A stretch of 11,543 bases of DNA. Origin: an uncultured Pseudomonadota bacterium (lineage in GTDB: Bacteria > Pseudomonadota > Gammaproteobacteria > Burkholderiales > Usitatibacteraceae). Made by a program: the position numbers and the translations under genes. Positions 1 through 6,557 of the stretch are shown piece after piece. The notes under the pieces were generated by a model. The model made no database searches, was not told where the DNA came from, and was given only the letters and a program-made list of their open reading frames with translations. Within the stretch, counting starts at the first letter, position 1. The number at the start of each line of letters is the position of its first letter. The stretch spans positions 1 to 11,543 of the forward strand of contig CAMPHL010000033.1 of NCBI GenBank assembly GCA_946885905.1, in the 5' to 3' direction.

Positions 1-519
1 GTCATAGCCGATGACCGACACATCCTCGGGCACAAGCCGGCCATGGTGGAGCAGCGAGCGGATCGCGCCGAGGGCGATCAGGTCGCTCGCCGCGACGATG
101 CCGTCGAAGCTTTCCCCGCGCGCGATCAGCGCATCGACCGAGGCTTCGGAGAAGACGTACTGGAAGGTGCGGTCCTCGATGCCTTTGAGCAGGGCGAGCG
201 CCGAGCGGCGCTCGTTCACGTCCTCGTACTCGAGCATCATCGTGGCCTTGAGGTTGCGGCCGTCGGGAATGAGCGGGTTGTAGGCGTCGATTTCTTCCTG
301 GATGCCCTGCTCCTCGAAGATCTTCTCGATGCGCAGCATCTCCTGCACCTGGTACTGGATCGTGAGCGCGTCCTCGAAGATGAGGGTCACGTGCTCTCCC
401 AGGTGGACGGTGCGGTTCTTCTTGTGGGCCAGGACCTTCGCGCGGAAGTCCTTGCGCGCCTTGGCGTAGGCCTCGAGGGTCATGAGGGAGTCGCGGGAGA
501 GCTTTTGCATTTGCGTCAT
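1..519 (-). CDS. DUF3501 family protein joined to a LacI-type sensor-domain segment (partial)
   Basis: The frame starts at ATG 519-517 and is still open at the window edge, giving 173 residues. Residues 1-117 read as a DUF3501 protein: an N-terminal LSRDSLMTLEAYAKARKDF block, then RTVHLGEHVTLIFEDALTI, EEIDAYNPLIPDG and a block ending GIEDR. DUF3501 is a family of unknown function. From about residue 118 (base 168 downward) the expected DUF3501 C-terminus, with its EEKTSAVHFLRFEL-type block, is missing. Instead the sequence reads like the C-terminal part of LacI/GalR periplasmic-binding-like sensor domains (FDGIVAASDLIALGAIRSL, then VPEDVSVIGYD). It lies 45 nt downstream of the Fe-S gene on the same strand and is probably co-transcribed with it. 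A second ATG at 510-508 is a possible start; no clear ribosome-binding site is visible. The first half is confident. Whether the join is biological, a recombination scar or an assembly chimera cannot be decided here. Confidence 0.75.
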   Translation of the reverse strand, partial: MTQMQKLSRDSLMTLEAYAKARKDFRAKVLAHKKNRTVHLGEHVTLIFEDALTIQYQVQEMLRIEKIFEEQGIQEEIDAYNPLIPDGRNLKATMMLEYEDVNERRSALALLKGIEDRTFQYVFSEASVDALIARGESFDGIVAASDLIALGAIRSLLHHGRLVPEDVSVIGYD

Positions 520-564
520 GTAAGCGGGCGTGGATTACGCGGGTTTGGGCGCGGATTATGCCGT

Positions 565-1917
565 TCAGTCGGGTAAGCCGTAGGCCATGCGAAGCAAGGT
601 GAGGGGATGCTTGCGTTGCGCCTTGCCCTTGGCATCGGCGCGGTCGAGCCCTTCCTCCAGGTGATGCGCGGCCATCTGGCAGTCGGAAGCGAAGAAGTCG
701 GGCGCGAACCCGGAGATCTGGTTCACCACCGGGCGCCCGATCTTCAAGGCGATGTCGTGGAATTCGGCCTTCACGCCCCAGGTGCCCGCGTGGCCCGAGC
801 AGCGCTCGATCGTGAGCACCTCGGTGTCGGGCACGGCCTGCAGCGCTTCCTGCGTCTTCAAGCCGATCTTCTGCACGCGCCCGTGGCAAGGCACGTGGTA
901 GGCCACTTTCCCGAGCGGGCGCTTGAAGTCGGCCTTGAGCAAGCCGTCCCTGCGCCGCGCCATGAGGTACTCGAACGGATCGAACATGGCGTCGCGGACG
1001 ACGCGCACATCCTCCTCATCCGGGAACATGAGCGGCAGCTCCTGCTTGTACATGAGCGTGCACGACGGCACCGGCGTGAGGATGGCGTAACCCTCGCGCG
1101 CGAGCTTCGAGAGCTGCGGGATGTTGATGCTCTTCAGCTTCTCGACGAACTCGAGGTCGCCCTGCTCGAACTTGGGCATGCCGCAACACGCTTCCTTCGG
1201 GACGATCACGTACGGGATCTCGTTGTGGTCGAGGAGCTTCACCAGGTCGTGGCCGATGCCCGGCTCGTTGTAGTTCACGTAGCAGGTCGAGTAAACGGCC
1301 ACCTTGCCGGGCGTGCGCTCGCCGTCCTTCACCGGGTGCGCCTTGCTTTGCGGGGCGTGGCGGCGGAAGGGGCGCGGCGAGAACTCCGGCACCCAGGCGT
1401 CCTTGTGCACGCCGGCGATCTGCTCGCCCATCGCGCGCAGCGGTTTCGACTTCGCCGCCGCGTTCACCATCTGCACCACGACCGGGATGGTCGCGAGCTT
1501 GCCGTTGCGGTCGGTCGAGGACAGCTGCGAGTCGCGCACCGGATGCTTCATCGTGCCGGCCTTGAACTGGTAGGCCTTGGCGCGAAGCATGAGGTGCGGG
1601 AAGTCCACGTTCCAGGGATGCGGCGGAACGTAGGGGCACTTCACCATGTAGCAGAGGTCGCACAGGTAGCACTGGTCGACCACGTCCCAGTACTTCTCCT
1701 TCGGGACCCCGTCGACCTCCATCGACTCGCTCTCGTCCACGTAGTCGAAGAGCTTCGGAAAGGTGTTGCACAGGCTCACGCAGCGCCGGCAGCCGTGGCA
1801 GATGTCGAAGACGCGCTCCATCTCCGCCACGATCTTCGCCTCGTCGTAGTACTCCGGTTTCTTCCATTCGACCGGGTGCCTGGTGGGCGCTTCGAGGCTG
1901 CCTTCTCTTGTGGACAT
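565..1917 (-). CDS. Fe-S oxidoreductase with heterodisulfide-reductase/GlpC-type CCG domains
   Basis: A 450-residue soluble protein. The N-terminus carries two [4Fe-4S] motifs, C40-x2-C43-x2-C46-x3-C50 and C83-x2-C86-x2-C89-x4-C94-P, as in ferredoxin-like parts of GlpC, HdrC and HdrD. Two cysteine-rich CCG domains follow: C212 with C244-C245-G and C286, then HVPC344 with C373-S-G and C413. The second motif is CSG rather than CCG. The family passes electrons between quinone, flavin or thiol partners; the partner here is unknown. The next gene is DUF3501 and the preceding same-strand gene is rubrerythrin, a combination I recall as recurrent in proteobacteria, so a role in electron supply for peroxide or oxygen defence is plausible inference. 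The start at 1917 was chosen because the 36-codon upstream extension is unrelated to the family and runs into the inverted repeat. No strong ribosome-binding site is present. Confidence 0.88.
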   Translation of the reverse strand: MSTREGSLEAPTRHPVEWKKPEYYDEAKIVAEMERVFDICHGCRRCVSLCNTFPKLFDYVDESESMEVDGVPKEKYWDVVDQCYLCDLCYMVKCPYVPPHPWNVDFPHLMLRAKAYQFKAGTMKHPVRDSQLSSTDRNGKLATIPVVVQMVNAAAKSKPLRAMGEQIAGVHKDAWVPEFSPRPFRRHAPQSKAHPVKDGERTPGKVAVYSTCYVNYNEPGIGHDLVKLLDHNEIPYVIVPKEACCGMPKFEQGDLEFVEKLKSINIPQLSKLAREGYAILTPVPSCTLMYKQELPLMFPDEEDVRVVRDAMFDPFEYLMARRRDGLLKADFKRPLGKVAYHVPCHGRVQKIGLKTQEALQAVPDTEVLTIERCSGHAGTWGVKAEFHDIALKIGRPVVNQISGFAPDFFASDCQMAAHHLEEGLDRADAKGKAQRKHPLTLLRMAYGLPD

Positions 1918-1952
1918 TGTTTGGCGGCGGGGAGTTATGCGGGTGGTAAACC

Positions 1953-2092
1953 TTTGGAACACGGATGAAACGGATGAATCGGATGAACACGGATACGGCC
2001 AAAGCGTGTCGTGCCTTCGATCCACGCAGGCACGAAACTCACTTGGGGCTATCCGTGTTTATCCGATTCATCCGCTTCAACCGTGTTCCAAA
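1953..2092. repeat. Long imperfect inverted repeat with nested hairpin (REP/MITE-like)
   Basis: The left arm 1953-1995 and right arm 2050-2092 are both 43 nt and are reverse complements with three mismatches, around a 54-nt centre. The left arm contains three adjacent 9-nt units, ACGGATGAA (1961-1969), ACGGATGAA (1970-1978) and TCGGATGAA (1979-1987), then CACGGATA. Inside the centre is a second hairpin: 2006-2016 pairs with 2028-2038 with one mismatch. The element fills most of the space between the rubrerythrin terminator and the Fe-S gene. Similar CGGATGAA/ACACGGAT intergenic repeats occur in other environmental bacteria as far as I recall; mobility is inference. Confidence 0.9.
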
Positions 2093-2095
2093 TTG

Positions 2096-2117
2096 AAAGG
2101 GGGCCGGCAGCCCCCTT
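2096..2117 (-). terminator. Rho-independent terminator after the rubrerythrin gene
   Basis: Bases 2097-2104 (AAGGGGGC) pair perfectly with 2110-2117 (GCCCCCTT) around a 5-nt loop. Read on the minus strand, the GC-rich 8-bp stem is followed by TTTCAATTT. It starts 26 nt past the rubrerythrin stop codon. The T tract is interrupted, so efficiency may be moderate. Confidence 0.65.
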
Positions 2118-2142
2118 GAACCGGAAGGGATTACGAAGCGCG

Positions 2143-2565
2143 TCAGTCCGTCAGCGCGTCCAGGGCCTTCTGGAAGCGGTTGGCGTGCGAGCGCTCGGCC
2201 TTGGCGAGCGTCTCGAACCAGTCCGCGATCTCGTCGAAGGCCTCGTCGCGTGCCGACTTGGCCATTCCGGGGTACATGTCGGTGTACTCGTGCGTCTCGC
2301 CGGCCACGGCGGCCTTGAGGTTCTGGCGCGAGCTGCCGATCGGGAGGTCCGTCGCGGGGTCGCCGACCTGCGAGAGGTAGTCCAGGTGGCCGTGCGCGTG
2401 GCCCGTTTCACCTTCCGCCGTCGAACGGAAGAGCGCCGCGACGTCGTTCTGTCCCTCGACGTCGGCCTTGTTCGCGAAATACAGGTAGCGCCGGTTCGCC
2501 TGCGATTCTCCGGCGAACGCGGCCTTCAGGTTGTCATGGGTCTTGGTGCCTTTGAGCGGCTTCAT
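2143..2565 (-). CDS. Rubrerythrin-family ferritin-like di-iron protein (no rubredoxin domain)
   Basis: A 140-residue cytoplasmic four-helix di-iron protein. The ligand pattern of rubrerythrin is complete: E20 in [11 protein letters not shown]53 and H56 in [11 protein letters not shown]90 and E93 in AGETHEY, E124 and H127 in AERSHANRF, with spacing matching classical rubrerythrin. The two half-domains (AFAGESQ and AVAGETH) show the internal duplication of the family. The protein ends after the di-iron domain, with no C-terminal CxxC rubredoxin module, so it must take electrons from another protein; the nearby Fe-S oxidoreductase is a candidate by inference. Rubrerythrins reduce hydrogen peroxide. 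The start at 2565 is fixed by a strong GAGGAGG site 5 nt upstream. The frame stays open further upstream, but that part is antisense shadow of hutF. Confidence 0.93.
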   Translation of the reverse strand: MKPLKGTKTHDNLKAAFAGESQANRRYLYFANKADVEGQNDVAALFRSTAEGETGHAHGHLDYLSQVGDPATDLPIGSSRQNLKAAVAGETHEYTDMYPGMAKSARDEAFDEIADWFETLAKAERSHANRFQKALDALTD

Positions 2566-2570
2566 TGCTT

Positions 2571-2577
2571 CCTCCTC
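2571..2577 (-). promoter_or_regulatory. Strong Shine-Dalgarno for rubrerythrin
   Basis: Minus-strand GAGGAGG, 5 nt before the ATG at 2565. It sets the start within a frame that otherwise stays open far upstream. Confidence 0.85.
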
Positions 2578-2591
2578 GGGAATGATGTGAA

Positions 2592-2622
2592 AGCCTAGCC
2601 CCGCGGCGCGCGCAGCGTCCAA
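2592..2622 (-). promoter_or_regulatory. Possible rubrerythrin promoter
   Basis: Minus strand TTGGAC (2622-2617) and TAGGCT (2597-2592) are separated by 19 nt in the 89-nt gap between hutF and rubrerythrin. The spacer is long and both boxes are imperfect, so this is a weak call. Confidence 0.25.
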
Positions 2623-2654
2623 TTGATTGTTCCGATACGGCCGATTGGGGATGC

Positions 2655-4037
2655 CTATCGGGCCTTGCGCAGCCTCGCGAGCGCACGGCGGTATGCGTTG
2701 CGCGCCTCGTCTTCCGAACCGTGGCGGCCGTCCTCGACCACGGCACGCCCACCCACGTAGACGTCGCGCACGCGGTTGGAGTTTCCCGAGAAGATCGCCA
2801 CGCCCAGGCGGGCGGCAGCGCCGAGGCTTTCGAAGTCCACGTCGTCGCCATCGAGCACGACGAAGTCCGCGCGCAAGCCCGGCGCGATGGCGCCCACGGG
2901 GTGGCCGACCGCCTGCGCGCCGCCGGCGGCAGCCGCGCTCCAGAGATTCGCGCCGACGTCGGGGGAAGATTCTTCCGACGCCACCACGCGCACGCGCATG
3001 CGCAGCCGCTGGCTGTACTCGAGCGCGCGCAGCTCCTCGAAAGGACTTACCGATACGTGGCTGTCGCCGCCGATACCCCAGGGCGCGCGCGATTCCATCC
3101 ACGGCACGAAGTCGAAGATGCCGTCGCCCAGGTTGGCTTCGGTCGTGGGGCACAGGCCGATGGCCCCGCCCGAGGCCGCGAGCTTGCGCATCTCGAGCGC
3201 GGTCAGGTGCGTGGCGTGTATGAAGCACCAGCGCCTGTCGACCTCCACCAGGTCGGAAATCCACTGCAGGGGCGTGACCCCGTGCGTCTGGAGGCATTCG
3301 GCCACCTCGCCCGTCTGCTCCGAAACGTGCATGTGGATCGGCATGGTGGGATCCATGCGCGCGGTGGCGTCCACCATCTCGGTCAGGAGCAGGGCATCGA
3401 TCGCGCGCACCGAGTGCGGCGCGATGCCCAGGCGCAGCAGCGGCGCGGGCAGGTGGAACTCGGCGATGCCGCGGAGGATTGCGACGATGGCGGCGGGATC
3501 GCCGCCGAAGCGGCGCTGCGCGGGCGAGAGCGGCTTGTGGCCGAAGCCCCCATGCGCGTAGAGCACCGGCAACAAGGTGAGCGCGATCCCGGCCGCGCTC
3601 GCCGCGCCGACGATCCCGTGGGCGAGCTCCGCGCGGTCGGCGTAGGGCTTGCCGTCGCGATCGTTGTGCAGGTAATGGAATTCCGCCACCGTCGTATAGC
3701 CGTGCTTCAGCATCTCGAGGTAGAGGTGGGCGGAAATGGCCTCGATGTCCTCGGGCTCGAGCAGTCGGACGAGGCGGTACATCTGCTCGCGCCAGGTCCA
3801 GAAATCGTCGGTCGGATGGCCGCGGAATTCGGCCAGCCCGGCCATGGCGCGCTGGAACGAATGCGAGTGCACGTTCGGCATGCCGGGCAGCACCACGCCG
3901 GTGGCGCTCGCCACGCCGGTGGCGCGCTCCACCTCGACGGCCACGCGCGAGATCACGCCGGCATCGTCCCACTCGATCATCACGTTGCGCGCCCAGCCCG
4001 AGGGCAGGAGCGCGTCGGCGGCGTGCAGGGAGGGCAT
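2655..4037 (-). CDS. hutF: Formimidoylglutamate deiminase
   Basis: A 460-residue amidohydrolase-superfamily enzyme that converts N-formimino-L-glutamate to N-formyl-L-glutamate and ammonia, the step specific to the five-step histidine pathway. Zinc-site residues are visible: H57 and H59 in PNVHSHSFQRAMAGLAE, H237 with E240 in IHMHVSEQ, H274 in FIHATH, and D325 in GIGGDSHVS. The family block TEANLGDGIF lies at 299-308. The N-terminus (ADALLPSGWARNV) aligns with my memory of Pseudomonas HutF, supporting the start at 4037. It is divergent from hutI with only 21 nt between start codons and has no Shine-Dalgarno in the upstream bases, so it may be translated from a near-leaderless transcript. Its product feeds HutG, encoded elsewhere in the window. 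Length and motifs look intact. Confidence 0.95.
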   Translation of the reverse strand: MPSLHAADALLPSGWARNVMIEWDDAGVISRVAVEVERATGVASATGVVLPGMPNVHSHSFQRAMAGLAEFRGHPTDDFWTWREQMYRLVRLLEPEDIEAISAHLYLEMLKHGYTTVAEFHYLHNDRDGKPYADRAELAHGIVGAASAAGIALTLLPVLYAHGGFGHKPLSPAQRRFGGDPAAIVAILRGIAEFHLPAPLLRLGIAPHSVRAIDALLLTEMVDATARMDPTMPIHMHVSEQTGEVAECLQTHGVTPLQWISDLVEVDRRWCFIHATHLTALEMRKLAASGGAIGLCPTTEANLGDGIFDFVPWMESRAPWGIGGDSHVSVSPFEELRALEYSQRLRMRVRVVASEESSPDVGANLWSAAAAGGAQAVGHPVGAIAPGLRADFVVLDGDDVDFESLGAAARLGVAIFSGNSNRVRDVYVGGRAVVEDGRHGSEDEARNAYRRALARLRKAR

Positions 4038-4044
4038 GGGTCGT

Positions 4045-4051
4045 TATGATA
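4045..4051. promoter_or_regulatory. Overlapping face-to-face -10 elements for hutI and hutF
   Basis: Plus-strand TATGAT (4045-4050) and minus-strand TATCAT (4051-4046) overlap almost fully in the 21-nt divergent gap. Standard spacing would place transcription starts near 4057 (hutI, ATG at 4059) and 4039 (hutF, ATG at 4037), leaving leaders of about 2 nt. Neither gene has a nearby Shine-Dalgarno, which fits leaderless translation. No good -35 box is seen on either side. Confidence 0.45.
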
Positions 4052-4058
4052 CGTGGCG

Positions 4059-5273
4059 ATGAAACGCCATCTCCTCGTGAACGCCCGCATCGCCACGATG
4101 CGCGGCGGGAGGTATTCGATCGTGGAGCACGGGGCGATGCGGATCGAGGACGGGGTGATTGTCGAATTGGGCCCCGGCCTTCGGGCGCCCGAAGGCGATG
4201 GGCCGGAGCCCGATGTCATCGACGCCCACGGCGCCCTCGTCACGCCGGGCCTCATCGATTGCCATACGCACCTGGTGTTCGCCGGCAACCGCGCGCGCGA
4301 GTTCGAGATGCGGCTGCAGGGCGCTACCTATGAGGAAATCGCGCGGGCGGGAGGCGGAATCGCCTCGACGATGCAAGCCACGCGCGCGGCCACCGAAGCC
4401 GAGCTTGCCCGGCAGAGCGGGCGCCGGCTCGACGCGCTGATCGAAAGCGGCGCCACGACCGTCGAGATCAAGTCGGGCTACGGGCTCGACCTCGACAACG
4501 AGCTCAAGTGCCTGCGCGTTGCGCGCTCGCTCGGCGAGGGTCGCGCAGTCGACATCCGTACCACGTTGCTCGGCGCTCATGCGGTGCCGCCTGAATACCG
4601 CGGCCGTGCAGACGATTACGTCGACCATGTCTGCGGGGAGATCATCCCGGCCGCCGCGCGTGCGGGCCTGGCCGATGCGGTCGATGCGTTCTGCGAGGGG
4701 ATCGGTTTCTCACCGCAGCAGACCCGGAAGGTCTTCGAGGCTGCGCGCGCGCATGGATTGCGCGTGAAGCTTCACGCCGACCAGCTCTCCAATCTCGGCG
4801 GCGCAGCCCTCGCAGCCGAGTTCGGCGCACTCTCGGCCGATCACCTCGAGCACACCGACGAGCCGGGCGTGCAGGCGATGAAGCGCGCCGGCACGGTGGC
4901 GGTCCTGCTTCCGGGCGCCTTCTACTTCCTGCGCGAAACGAAGCTGCCCCCGGTGGAATTGCTGCGCAAGCACGGGGTACCGATGGCCGTGGCCACCGAC
5001 TGCAATCCCGGCACCTCGCCGCTTGCATCGCTTACCACCGCGATGAACATGGCGTGCACGCTCTTCCGGCTCACGCCCGAAGAAGCTCTCGCCGGCGCGA
5101 CCATCCACGCCGCAAAAGCACTCGGCCTCGAGGACCGGGGAGTCCTCGAGGCCGGAAAGCGTGCCGACTTCGTGATCTGGGATGCCGCGGATCCAGCCGA
5201 GCTCGCCTGGTGGATCGGGCGTCGACCCGGGCGCCGCTTCCGCGGCGACGGCCCGGGGCTCGATCAACTGTAA
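4059..5273 (+). CDS. hutI: Imidazolonepropionase
   Basis: A 404-residue metal-dependent amidohydrolase that opens 4-imidazolone-5-propanoate to N-formimino-L-glutamate, the step before HutF. Metal and active-site motifs are present: H69 and H71 in [13 protein letters not shown]141 in [14 protein letters not shown]174 in LGAHAVP, H239 in [10 protein letters not shown]262 in DHLEH and D314 in TDCNPGTS. Length is normal for the family. I prefer ATG 4059; a GTG two codons upstream (4053) is in frame but starts a less typical N-terminus. No Shine-Dalgarno is visible. The last 10 nt overlap the convergent gene ending at 5264, so transcripts of the two genes are complementary at their 3' ends and no terminator lies between them. 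It is transcribed away from the other hut genes in the window. Confidence 0.96.
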   Translation: MKRHLLVNARIATMRGGRYSIVEHGAMRIEDGVIVELGPGLRAPEGDGPEPDVIDAHGALVTPGLIDCHTHLVFAGNRAREFEMRLQGATYEEIARAGGGIASTMQATRAATEAELARQSGRRLDALIESGATTVEIKSGYGLDLDNELKCLRVARSLGEGRAVDIRTTLLGAHAVPPEYRGRADDYVDHVCGEIIPAAARAGLADAVDAFCEGIGFSPQQTRKVFEAARAHGLRVKLHADQLSNLGGAALAAEFGALSADHLEHTDEPGVQAMKRAGTVAVLLPGAFYFLRETKLPPVELLRKHGVPMAVATDCNPGTSPLASLTTAMNMACTLFRLTPEEALAGATIHAAKALGLEDRGVLEAGKRADFVIWDAADPAELAWWIGRRPGRRFRGDGPGLDQL

Positions 5274-5857
5274 GGCGTCCCGTCCCTGTTGATGTCGCGG
5301 CCCAGGACCAGCGTGTCGCCGGGATTGTGGTCCATGCGCGTCACGTACTCACGGCCGTCGATCTCGTAACGGACGTCGTAGCCCACGATCGAGTTGGGGT
5401 TGCCGCCAACGACACGGCAGCGGCTGCGGTCGAGGTCGGTCTGTTCGTCGCGGTCGTTGCGCCTCTCGACGTTGTGGCCCAGGATGCCGCCCAGCACCGC
5501 TCCGCCGACCGTCGCGGCGGTGTTGCCGTGCCCGCTGCCGACCTGGTGGCCGAGGATGCCGCCGGTGACGGCGCCGATCGCCGCGCCCTTGCCGACCCGG
5601 GTGTTCTCTTCGGCCCGCACCTCCTCGTAATGGCCCGCGCGCGGGTTCCAGCACTCCTGCCTGGCGCCGGAGGCTGCGTCGTAGAGGGGGCGCGACTCGA
5701 TCACGCGCGCCGTGTCGCCGCGGTAAGCGTTGTCGCGATAGGTGTTGTCACGATACGTGTTGTCTCCCCGGTAGGGGTTGTCGCGGTAGTACTGGCCGAA
5801 GGCCGCCGGGGCGATTGCCGTGGCGACAGCCGTCGCCAGGATGGCGAGCTTCTTCAT
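5264..5857 (-). CDS. Exported glycine-zipper 2TM protein (17-kDa antigen type) with YRDN repeats
   Basis: 197 residues. An N-terminal signal peptide ([21 protein letters not shown], cleavage near 21-22) is followed by a Tyr/Arg/Asp/Asn-rich repeat at 23-48. A core with C69 (ECWNP) leads to a glycine zipper at about 89-129 ([19 protein letters not shown] and [12 protein letters not shown]). C147 and a closing [22 protein letters not shown] module complete it. There is no lipobox cysteine, so it is probably periplasmic or membrane-inserted, not a lipoprotein. The family resembles the rickettsial 17-kDa antigen domain; molecular function is unknown, with links to the cell envelope. The start at 5857 is supported by AGGAGGA just upstream. 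It lies beyond the terminator of the preceding paralogue and probably has its own promoter. Its end overlaps hutI convergently by 10 nt. Confidence 0.88.
   Translation of the reverse strand: MKKLAILATAVATAIAPAAFGQYYRDNPYRGDNTYRDNTYRDNAYRGDTARVIESRPLYDAASGARQECWNPRAGHYEEVRAEENTRVGKGAAIGAVTGGILGHQVGSGHGNTAATVGGAVLGGILGHNVERRNDRDEQTDLDRSRCRVVGGNPNSIVGYDVRYEIDGREYVTRMDHNPGDTLVLGRDINRDGTPYS
5714..5791 (-). repeat. 15- to 18-bp tandem coding repeats (YRDN units)
   Basis: Five imperfect units encode [20 protein letters not shown] and AYRGD directly after the signal peptide. The DNA units share GTTGTC(G/A)CGATA-like cores on the plus strand. Such repeats can change copy number by slippage. Confidence 0.75.
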
Positions 5858-5860
5858 GCG

Positions 5861-5867
5861 TCCTCCT
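5861..5867 (-). promoter_or_regulatory. Strong Shine-Dalgarno for the gene starting at 5857
   Basis: Minus-strand AGGAGGA, 3 nt before the ATG. It confirms the signal-peptide start. Confidence 0.8.
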
Positions 5868-5898
5868 GTCGGGATCTCGATGTGCGATCAGGGTGGAC

Positions 5899-5932
5899 AA
5901 AAAGCGACGCCGACGCGTTTCGGCGCCGGCGT
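5899..5932 (-). terminator. Rho-independent terminator after the glycine-zipper gene ending at 5956
   Basis: Bases 5907-5916 pair with 5923-5932 (9 of 10 Watson-Crick, the other G-T) around a 6-nt loop. On the minus strand the stem is followed by CGCTTTTTG. It starts 24 nt after the stop codon at 5956 and probably ends the transcript that begins at hutU. Confidence 0.8.
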
Positions 5933-5955
5933 GGCCGGGTGGAGCAGGACGTGTC

Positions 5956-6549
5956 CTATCGATAGGTGGGAGGCGGCGGACGGTGCCCGCGGGGCGGGAT
6001 TTCCCGGCCCTCGCGCGGCTCGATTTTCACGGCCACCTCGAGGAACCGGCCCGGATCGCGGTCCATGCGCGTGCTGAATTCGCGCCCGTTGTAGACGTAG
6101 CGCACGTCGTAGCCGACTCGGGCCTCGCGCACCTCCTGGACCGTTCGGCAGCGCTCGACGTTGCGGTCCACCGGCACGCGCTCGACGTGCGTCGTGGTTG
6201 CGCCGTTGCTCCGGTCCACCTGGTTGCCGACCAGCCCGCCGATCACGGCGCCCGCGGCGGTGGCGGCGTCGTTGCCGCGCCCGCTGCCCACTTGGTGGCC
6301 AGCCACGCCGCCGACGATCGCGCCCAGCACGGTCCCGGGGCCGATGGCCGCCCCGGTATCGGTACGGGTCACGCGGCGCTCTTCGTAGCTGCGTACTTTC
6401 TCGTTCCAGCACTGCTCTCGCGACACCGGGATGCGCTCGCTGATGGGATTCACGGCGAGGACCTTGGCACGGTCGGTGTACATCTCCCCGGCGAGCGCGG
6501 GCGCCGCGACGGCGCAAAGGGTGGACAGGGTATAGGCGATCTTTTTCAT
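5956..6549 (-). CDS. Exported glycine-zipper 2TM protein, paralogue 2
   Basis: 197 residues with signal peptide MKKIAYTLSTLCAVAAPALA and cleavage predicted after residue 20. The layout matches the gene at 5264: C47 in EQCWNEKVRSYEER, glycine zipper at about 66-110 (GAAIGPGTVLGAIVGG, GHQVGSGRGNDAAT, AGAVIGGLVGNQV), C134, and the module GYDVRYVYNGREFSTRMDRDPG at 146-167. The C-terminus is basic and Pro-rich. It begins 8 nt after the stop of the upstream paralogue (6558) and has no Shine-Dalgarno of its own, so translation is probably coupled. A terminator lies 24 nt downstream. The start at 6549 is chosen for the signal peptide; an in-frame ATG far upstream (6798) lies in antisense-like or out-of-frame shadow. 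Function is unknown; an envelope-stability role is inference. Confidence 0.88.
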   Translation of the reverse strand: MKKIAYTLSTLCAVAAPALAGEMYTDRAKVLAVNPISERIPVSREQCWNEKVRSYEERRVTRTDTGAAIGPGTVLGAIVGGVAGHQVGSGRGNDAATAAGAVIGGLVGNQVDRSNGATTTHVERVPVDRNVERCRTVQEVREARVGYDVRYVYNGREFSTRMDRDPGRFLEVAVKIEPREGREIPPRGHRPPPPTYR

Positions 6550-6557
6550 AAGGTTGT

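Noticed and set aside
520..564. Gap between the Fe-S and DUF3501 genes
   Set aside because: Checked for a terminator, promoter or ribosome-binding site; nothing convincing found.
2..889. 295-codon minus-strand open frame at the left edge
   Set aside because: Out of frame with the DUF3501 and Fe-S genes and overlaps both; Arg/Pro-rich with no motifs.
607..1968. 453-codon plus-strand open frame opposite the Fe-S gene
   Set aside because: The opposite strand has clear Fe-S and CCG motifs; this frame is a compositional shadow.
1918..2025. 36-codon N-terminal extension of the Fe-S protein
   Set aside because: It is translated from the inverted repeat region and has no family similarity; ATG 1917 gives a normal N-terminus.
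2721..4049. 442-codon plus-strand open frame opposite hutF
   Set aside because: hutF is unambiguous on the minus strand and this frame has no recognisable domain.
5955..5966. 12-bp perfect palindrome CCTATCGATAGG at a stop codon
   Set aside because: Short and mostly coding; no second copy seen in the window, so it is likely chance.
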